Shown piece after piece: positions 57,001 through 64,000 of a DNA stretch of 64,000 nt (position 1 is the first letter of the stretch; every line of letters starts with the position of its first letter). The notes under the pieces are model-generated. The model worked only from the letters and a program-made list of their open reading frames with translations. It did no database searches and was not told the DNA's origin. A program made the position numbers and the translations under genes. Source of the DNA: Lepidodermella squamata. Taxonomy: Eukaryota > Gastrotricha. The stretch is taken from assembly GCA_047495785.1 (NCBI GenBank), contig JBLDXI010000007.1, positions 3,472,001 to 3,536,000 of the forward strand. Reading direction: 5' to 3'.

Positions 57001-57360
57001 GATTCGGAAGCAGCTACGAGGGTTGCATTGCATGATGCCCTCTTCGCAGGTTGCGTTAGACGGGTAGATTTCCCATTTGCTATCAGCAACACAGGACGGA
57101 TTGCAGCCATCAGGAGCTCCACGGCCACATGGAGCCTTGAACTCAACAGGACGGCAGCCGTCCTCGTTCTCGTTAATCGCAAAGCAAGGCTTGCATTGAC
57201 ACATTTTCTGCTCAGGACGGTCGCATGGTTGGCCAACAGCCGCGCAAAATTGGTTCTCGCCATCACATTCAGAATCGCTGTTGCAAGCCTGGCCTAGCCT
57301 GGCTGCAGAAGACAGGTCAAAGAGGCCTAGCAAGAGAAAACACACCAGCAGGGCTTTCAT
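54037..57360 (-). CDS. large secreted Cys-rich protein with duplicated EB-like halves
   Basis: The start at 57360 gives a strong signal peptide (MKALLVCFLLLGLFDLSSAA). Many exons, joined mainly by phase-1 introns, run to TAA at 54037. The protein is built of short Cys modules resembling nematode EB or lustrin-like repeats (for example QACNSDSECDGENQFC, SKCDADCECGSNLGC and DCNSDSDCGENETC). The halves are homologous: FGESCANDAEC...GKCVDGKCAC...GKCRSVKPSP in the first matches FGEECSSDAQC...AVCTSGKCAC...GKCRTVRDII at the end. A Ser/Thr/Ala/Pro-rich linker of about 130 residues (55340-55030) separates them. The exon at 56340-56281 (CTAHPQCGFNEVC) and the next ones bridge the halves in phase, which argues for one gene. 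An extracellular structural, cuticle or immune role is possible; none is shown. Confidence 0.7.
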
Positions 57361-57570
57361 TTTAATTTCGAAATAATGTTTTTTGGTATCTGGTGATGAG
57401 TATTTGTATATTATGGTGTGTTTTTTGTACACCTTTTATTGCCGTCGTGTTGCTGTGTGGCCACCATTGGTTTTATTGCACCGCCACGCTTGATTCGACG
57501 CTCGTATCGCGCCCAACTGACAACTTTTTTTCAACAGTGATATTACAGCTGGCCAAGTGACAACACTGCC

Positions 57571-59949
57571 TCATATTCTCAATCTACCTGCTGTTATTGC
57601 CAAATGGCCCGATGAATCACGTGATATACCATGTACACTTCTTGGTAGCATTAGTATGGCAGAACTCAATCCTGAGAAAAGAAGTGACGAAATTGACAGT
57701 GTTTGGGCCAAACCGACTGGGTCGTTTTGCAAAATCAAACAAATAAAAATTGTTGCTGCAAAAAGGCTAGCGAAATTCAACATGATCAGGCGCAATTTAA
57801 ACGGGTCAATCCAACGCACGATTGTCGATCTGTTTCGTGTTTCGTAAGCCAGCCAAGCACTTAACGCCAAGACTATTGCCGAGGCCATCAACGGCGGAAG
57901 TATCAAATATAGTTGTGGGACTTTCGACTCGAAATCGAAGACGTAATTCACGACAAATGTGTCACTCTCGAGGTCGTAAGGATTAGTGATTTTTACGGAG
58001 TTAGCTCGAATAACAGGATCGGCGAGTGACATCCAGATGCAAACATCAGCGTGGTTGTGATGAATATGGCAGGTATCCAACTATTGTATCGCTTGGTTGA
58101 GTTTTCCGGAACAGGAACAGGATACATTCTGCTCATTCGGGTTAAGCTTGAAGTGCTGCGGAGGGTTTTAGCGCTATTTTTGCAGCTTTCGCGCTCGAGC
58201 AACAGCCTGCTAAAAATTGTACCCTGCAATTTTGTAAAACTCAGACAAGTTGTACAAATGAAATTAAACACTTACTAGAGTTGAGGCTATGGCGAAAACC
58301 AAAACTATTCTTTGAAGATAAAATGAAGCTGTCCCGCTGCTTGAATCAACCTTGACAGAGAAAGCTACTGCGGCGGTATTGAAAGATAGGAAACTAGCTC
58401 CAAGCCATGCCAACTCCTCTTCAATTGAAGACATTTTTCCGAGTTTAGCAGATATTCCAATGACTTGGATCAGGGTTAAAAATAAGCTGATGCCCAAAAT
58501 TGACAAGAAAAACTCGTCGGGCATAGTTTTGAACACAACCTTCAATTGATAGCTATCTCTAGGAGGCTTGGCGTCCGCTCGAAGCCATTTAGCCGATTGA
58601 TAGTCCCGCCTCATCGTGTAACTTGTGTAGTTCAGGGCTGAAGCATTTATAGAGCCTCTTCGGAAAGAGTTCAAGACCTTGGAGTCGCTTCCGTCAAAAG
58701 ATTGAACAGCCACATAAACGTCATCGTCAGGCTCTATGCGTGTTGAGTATCTGAATCGTCCAATTCTCAGCCCAACATAATCAACTTCAGCTAACGACTC
58801 ATTAACGATTTTCCCTATCAGTTTCGGTGTTTGCTTGAAGTCAGCAAGAGACAGATTATGCGCTCGTAGCTTGTCTTCAGTTGAGTTCATAGCTACAAGG
58901 GCTGCCAGTGTCGCATCGTGGCAGAAAATTCTTTTATCGCTATCGAGAGGTCGCAATTTTGAGCCGTTGCTCATAGCCTCCCATCGTTTATCGAATCTCC
59001 GCTCAAATTCTGCTAGATCGTAGCCTGGGGTTGATTTCAAGCCAGGGTCATCAATGTTGGTCCCAATCCAGCCACTCCAGAATGAAATTTTGTACTGCTC
59101 GAGGAGATCTGCCTTTGAACACCCTGGTATCAGTTGGCTTTCACTCACGGCGGAGAATTCGACCAAGGACGTTAGTAGGGGTAGGAAAACATAACGTTCG
59201 CCAGTCAAGCCGAACTGATGGGCTCTGCAGAGAAACTTGTTAGTTGTAGCTAAAGAGACCGTCAAAGCAATGACACGAACATCAGCTTTCTTTAATGATA
59301 CAAAAACAGAATCCTCTATCTCATTCGTGACCTCTAAATTCGGTATAATGAACCCGTTATCAGAGGCCACGTTCAACAATGGAATAGCTGCTATGTAAGC
59401 ATTTGCTGCGTCGGTAACTACGGCAAACCTTTTCCAACCTCCTATTTCCTGGATGAAGCGTAACATTGCGAAAACCATCATTTCAGACCCGCTGCGAGCA
59501 CGGTACATGTTGGGATATAAAGCTCGGTTATTAGTCATTACAGGCTGGTTACATCCGATAGCGGATTGAGCGAAGTTTAGTTGGGCACTTATCAGTCCCA
59601 AAGGTCTGCAGCCAGCTGAATTCCATGGTCCAATGAATATTGGGGCTAGGCTAGGTATCTTCCCATTAGAAAACGACTGCTCAGTTTCGATGAGTTGGCG
59701 AGTTGAAAAGCTGCTTCCCGCGCCTTCGTCGCGATAAACGGGCGAAATCTTGTACTTGGGTAGGAAATCAGGTCTTGCATTTGCTGCTTCGATCGCAATA
59801 TCGACCGCTATCATGCATGCCTCAGCTTTTTTCAAGCCATCACCTGTTAGAACAACCAAAGTCAAGATTGATAAATCCTGTAACTGATCACAAGGTGACA
59901 GGGCTAGTGAAGATATAAAAAACATTATCCCTGAGAACTTCATTTCCAA
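57571..59949 (-). CDS. GABA-B-type class C GPCR, copy 5, with an apparent frameshift
   Basis: Exons 59949-58276 and 58223-57571 follow the same layout as copy 4, with the intron at the equivalent TM3 position. The ligand domain matches copies 3 and 4 (LTLVVLTGDGLKKAEACMIA, FIGPWNSAGCRPLGLI, LYPNMYRARSGSEMM, KRIFCHDATLAALVAM). The hinge is KWLRADAKPPRDSYQLK. After the intron, GTIFSRLLLERES continues normally to about 58050, where the frame must slip by one base (one base short within TTT) to reach IWMSLADPVIRANS and TM6-TM7. With one base added, the total is a multiple of three (775 aa). The break is either a young inactivating mutation or a homopolymer error in the assembly. A TATATAA stretch lies at 59993-60000. 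Confidence 0.75.
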
Positions 59950-60447
59950 GCTATTACTTTTTTGGTCATTTATCCGTGGAGATTATATAATATACGATTC
60001 GCGACAGGAAGGAAAGCTGCAGCATGTGGATGTGGACTATGATGTAAAGCGGACAAGACTCGTTTCGTGTATGTCAAGGATCCTCTTACTATAGTCTGAT
60101 GTTCGCACCATTGCATATATTTTCCTCTTCCGTCAGTAGTTTCGAGTTAAATTTAGGTGGGTATTTGTGGCATATGACTCAAAAGAGCTATAAAGATTGA
60201 AACTGAGGAGAATACTCCCCGATTGCCAAGGTGATTTTCGCGACACCGGTTCTGCTCAAATTTCGACCAATTGTCGTGAAATCACACTATTCAGCAGATG
60301 TTTATTTCACGTCACAGGGCATCGGTATAATAAGATGATTTCCACTCAATCAAAGAAGTTAGTTCGGTCAGTAATTAAATTAATATAAAGGAGTTGACGC
60401 AAATATATTCAGATCTTAGCATGCGTTCCATGAGCTACTAGAATGTT
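59950..60447. other. intergenic region
   Basis: It holds the likely promoter of GABA-B-type copy 5 (a TATA-like stretch at 59993-60000, minus strand) and the 3' flank of the next channel gene. No other gene was seen. Confidence 0.35.
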
Positions 60448-63068
60448 TTAATAATGCATCACAACCAGCGTGGCGTACAAATTGATTGTGAGGAAACAAG
60501 CCATGCTGAGAAAAAACACGGCGACATCTATCGCCCGAGCGTAGCTGAATGCTGAATGCAGAATAGTAATCCCATCCTCCTCGGACAGCAGGTTAGGATA
60601 GCGTGAAGTCGCCGCAAACATAACAGCCGCATACAACGTGATCAACGCAGTCAGACCGCATAAAATCAATATATACTCAGCCATTAGCACAGATTCCGAC
60701 GTTTCAGGAATGCTGCGTAGAACATCAGATTGAATGACAATCATGCTTAGCAACCAGAAAATGCTGGACGATCAGGACAGTCTGGCTGGAAAAGTAACGA
60801 TCCAAATACCAAAATCATCAGAATCGCACACGGTGCCATATTGTTGATCAGGTAGGCGCAGGTTGACGCGAGAAACCAACCGTAAAAATCGCGTAACTTG
60901 ATGTCCCATTTTTACGGAGTGCTGATGATGTAATTCCATAGGCATGAGTTGATGATTGAAGGTTCCACAGCTCGTTCTCGAAAGCTCCGTCGAATAACAA
61001 CCGAGATCCATCGAAATTCAGCAATTTATCAGCCTCATCCAAAACGAAGGTAAAATCACATTTCTGCGAGTCGAATGGGAATTTTCGCAGTCTCAAGCTG
61101 CATTGCGCTGTCAAGACGCCAAATCGCATCCAATGGAAAAACAGCGTCCGATTCGGGCTTGTTGGGTAATAGACGATGTGAACTTGCTCTTTCCAAGCCA
61201 CGCTTTCCTGATACAAATCCGACGATGTGTTTGCAAATCGCATGCTTGGAACCCAGACGTCGTTACGATTGACCGTATAGACGCGATCAGCTTCATTCAC
61301 ATTAGGAGCCGTTACATCCATTGGGCAGTTATAAACCGGCCATTGAACGGTCAGTTCTACCCCAGCCTGCATTTCTCTAGCAGTGGCGTCGATATCGACT
61401 AAGTTTTCGAATTCAAGTGTTATGTACAGCTTTGTACCTGGTATTGGAGATCTGAAGCACAGAATTAACTCATTGGACCTATGAGGTAAATCCTTACCTG
61501 TTCTTCGGGCTGATAAACTTGCACGTCGTCAAATCGTCGAGTCGAATCAACGGAACTTCATTACCGTCAATCAGATTCGGAATTTTGAATGCGGGCGAAT
61601 TACTGGCGAAGTCGTATGTTCTAACAACGGGCGTGGTTGGTATTGCTGTCGTCGACACTGAAGCTTTGAGAGCCCAAACACGCATATTACCTACTGTCAC
61701 ATCGCCACTTGCCCCGTTTAAGCCATACATGTGAATTTTTGCGTTTCGAGTCGCCGTTGAACCACGGATACTTACCTCTGGGAACAAGATAATCGCATTC
61801 CAGTTCGTATCATTCCTTATTGGAGCTATAGCGACCTAATAAACATAGCGGAAAATGTAACTCGAATCATCCTTCACGGAAATAACAAACTGTGATTCTA
61901 TCCTCAACTGTTTGGATGATGAGTCTGAATTCAGCATATCCGGAGCTGGTAAAGATGCCAGACATTGCCGAAGACTCAACGTTGTAGGTCAAGGGAATAG
62001 CCTCGGCGACTAGTTGGTCATCATAGGCAAGGTAGCACTTGCCTTTTTGACCCAGTTGAAGGGACAAATGTAGCCCTTTGAAATTGCTGAAGATGCCCAA
62101 GCGCCCGTTTGAGTCATTTCCTAAATTTCCCTTTGACATTGAACTGAGAAAACTTAATAAGAAACTCACCAACTGTCGCGAGATTCTCGGAAACTCCAAA
62201 TACAAAATATCCGAAAGAATTCGGATCGTATTTCGAGCTTACGTCCATTTCAGCTCGAAATCCGCCATCTGGCAATGCGTTCACGACAAAGGCTGAGCCG
62301 TAATCGATTGCCGGGTACGAAGTTAATTGTAGCCCATTAACATCGATACGAGCTCCTGACTGCAAAGAGAGATTCGCCGAGCTAGACGTTGACGGGTTCA
62401 GTATGTCGAATGAGTTTGCGACGAGATAATCAGGTGGAAATTCCCACATTTCGGGAAGTGATAATGATGCAACATCAGGCACTGGCAATTCACCCGAACC
62501 AGCAGTTGTGGGCGCTAATGTTGATTCAGTTGTAGTAATACTGGTGGATGAGCTCGGTGAACGGGTTGTTGAAGATTGACTTGTGGTTGGGCTCGCGGTA
62601 CTCGGACTAGTGATAACACCAGTCGTTGAAATACTCGTTATAGGGATGGTTGTTGTTGATTGACTAATTGAAGTTGATGGCTGATTGGTGGTTGTTGTCG
62701 AGGAAGATAGACTCGTTGAGGTTGAGGATGTAGTAGTAGGTTGATTTGAAGTGGTGCTGGTTATTGGTGACGTAGGTGATGTCGAAGAAGTCGGCAGCGT
62801 CGTAGTTGTAGTTGAGGGTGCCGTAGTCGTAGAAGATGAGGTCGAAGAGGGACTCGTAGACGGCGATGTGGACGTTGTTGGGGTGGTCGTTGTAGAAGTT
62901 GACTGTGTCGTAGAAGTTGTAGTTGGGGTGGTTGTAACTTGGGATGTACTGGTTGATGCAGTCGTTGCAGCAGGCGTTGAAGCTGTTGAAGACGTTGCAG
63001 CACTTGAAGAAAGTTTCCATAGATTAGCAGACTTGAGTGTGAAGTTACCTGCATGTTCAGGGGGATAA
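60448..63068 (-). CDS. Cys-loop channel subunit 3 with mucin-like and jelly-roll-like N-terminal region; two frameshifts
   Basis: The last exon (61451-60448) carries the channel: Cys-loop CSLRLRKFPFDSQKC, VYTVNRNDVWVPSMRF, M1 (LINNMAPCAILMILVFGSLL), M2 (WLLSMIVIQSDVL), M3 and M4. It splices in phase to the exon ending near 61503 (VPLIRLDDLTTCKF), which is homologous to the channel starts of subunits 1 and 2. That exon continues upstream, in the same frame, into a beta-rich domain (62488-61510; GYFVFGVSENLAT, GRLGIFSNFKGLHLSLQL, GNMRVWALKAS). Before it lies a mucin-like Ser/Thr/Pro stretch of about 180 residues (62500-63060). Two single-base deficits (near 60855 in CC and 60765 in TTTT) break the frame around M1-M2; adding two bases makes the exon length consistent. 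The start codon and signal exon were not found. Confidence 0.7.
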
Positions 63069-63512
63069 ATATATCACTCAACACAAGCTTCAGTTTTCAA
63101 TAATTCTAATTGAATTCAGCGGAGACATAAAATTATGTCCCCACTGTTGTCTTCCATTCCCAAGTGATTGACGCAATTCACGTGGCTTTCAGTTGGGAAG
63201 ATTTACTCTCCGTGCTAATGGTCGCCTCAGTCCATTCGTTCTACTTATATCTAAATTTATTGATTTTTGTCCAAAGTGTTTTGAAAATATGTTTTCAATG
63301 CGCTTGTTGGAAATGAGCCAAATTCAAAATTCACAGATAGAAGCCCGTCGAAGGGCTTGGTTACGATTAGAAACATCACTAGTAGAACTTGAAAATCACC
63401 GTTATTCCCGCAAAATCCAAGCAGTCGGATTTTACAGCTACCGCCCCCAGCGATTGCGCCTACCCCAGAAACGGAGACGTCGCTGAAGCAAACAGCCGTT
63501 GGCGTTGCCCCG
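63069..63512. other. spacer of uncertain content
   Basis: The stretch lies between the channel gene and the C-terminus of the next minus-strand gene. The first exon of the channel gene may lie here, but no signal peptide could be identified. A 97-codon plus-strand frame is probably chance. Confidence 0.3.
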
Positions 63513-64000
63513 TTAGCCGGCAACTGTGCCACACCGGGCTGATGAGGTTGCAACAGGAGTAAGTGGCGGCTGCCCAGTTGCTGGCAGTCCAACAGCACCT
63601 ACGCCGGCGTAGGTAAAGCCATTCTGTCCAAACTGCTGCCAAACATGTAGCCCAGTAACCCCAGAAGCGTTTACTCCACCGGGACAAAAGTTGGCATCTG
63701 AATAAAAGTAAGTATACTTAGGCTTGTAAATACTTTCTGTTCAATGAATCTTCACATACATTGGCTGACCGCTGTGGATGAAAGCGTTACTCCACTCCAA
63801 TGATAGCTACCACCGGACGGGTATATCGTGTCGTAATCGATTTCCAACCGGAAATCGGTTGTGCCGCTCGGCATTGCTGTGCTGTAGCTCACCCTACCAC
63901 CCATTGTCGCAGGAGTCTGGACAAGCAGGCCGGCTGACGACTGCGAACCGCTTGGCAGGTATACAGAGCTGAAAAAGGCGCCGGCGGATGTACTGACTGT
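63513..64000 (-). CDS. C-terminal part of an unknown, Ser/Gly-rich extracellular-type protein (runs off the window)
   Basis: Two exons were joined in phase over a short intron (donor at ~63761, acceptor at ~63682) and end with TAA at 63513-63515. The visible protein reads VYLPSGSQSSAGLLVQTPAT, then FRLEIDYDTIYPSGG and, after the splice, ANFCPGGVNASGVTGLHVWQ and GQPPLTPVATSSARCGTVAG. Two Cys and alternating hydrophobic residues suggest a secreted beta domain, perhaps CUB-like, but this is a guess. The start lies beyond the window. Confidence 0.5.

Noticed and set aside
60772-61011. Separate 79-codon frame near the channel M1 region
   Set aside because: Out-of-frame reading between the two apparent frameshifts of channel subunit 3; no independent gene.
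62664-63020. Asn/Tyr/Phe-rich frame on the minus strand
   Set aside because: It overlaps the Ser/Thr-rich frame that continues in phase into the channel gene. The alternative arises from reading the same repeated triplets in another phase.
1-64000. CRISPR array, operon or bacterial contamination
   Set aside because: No regularly spaced repeats. Spliceosomal introns and metazoan families occur throughout.

Overview
This is a nuclear window from an animal with a compact genome. Genes are split by many 45-70 nt introns with GT(A/G)AG-type donors and T-rich TTTTCAG/TTTAG acceptors, a few introns use GC-AG ends, and the gene families are metazoan: a CED-4/Apaf-1-like protein, a calcium-channel alpha2/delta subunit, a White-type ABCG transporter, Cys-loop channels, GABA-B-type receptors, a CAP/SCP protein and EGF/EB-type cysteine-rich secreted proteins. 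The pre-NB-ARC and CARD regions of the first gene look closest to nematode CED-4, and the splice sites and CAP/EB genes would suit a nematode or another small ecdysozoan. Other compact genomes (tardigrade, rotifer, appendicularian) cannot be excluded from sequence alone.

Layout. 0.5-6.6 kb (+): a CARD protein with two NB-ARC-like ATPase modules separated by ankyrin repeats and a basic disordered linker; the second ATPase core has lost its catalytic residues. 7-10.9 kb (-): a coiled-coil, Ser/Thr-rich protein with two apparent alternative first exons. 12.7-17.9 kb (-): a complete alpha2/delta gene. 18.3-20.8 kb (-): a complete ABCG transporter.

21-63 kb is an accessory, duplication-rich neighbourhood. 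It holds five GABA-B-type class C receptors (21.5, 27.9, 34.3, 38.3 and 57.6 kb), three Cys-loop channels plus a C-terminal pseudogene scrap (47.2, 51.6, 51.9 and 60.4 kb), and four copies of an EGF plus jelly-roll-like secreted family (24.9, 30.7, 32.8 and 43.1 kb). One EGF copy is deleted to a pseudogene and another has been split by a LINE. Three further secreted Cys-rich genes (42.0, 49.2 and 54.0 kb) lie among them. Mobile or repeat DNA comprises a 5'-truncated CR1/Jockey-like LINE (44.0-46.3 kb), a ~630 bp foldback element with tRNA-like boxes (37.4-38.05 kb) and a short GC-rich palindromic unit (26.6-26.8 kb). The window ends inside another minus-strand gene.

The mixture of duplicated neuro/chemo-receptor types with secreted modular proteins suggests a lineage-specific receptor expansion. 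The most unusual architectures are the tandem active/inactive NB-ARC protein and a Cys-loop channel whose N-terminus carries a mucin-like stalk and a jelly-roll-like domain. Gene models were assembled by hand from splice sites and reading phase. Where stated, summed exon lengths are multiples of three; family assignments rest on visible motifs, not database searches.
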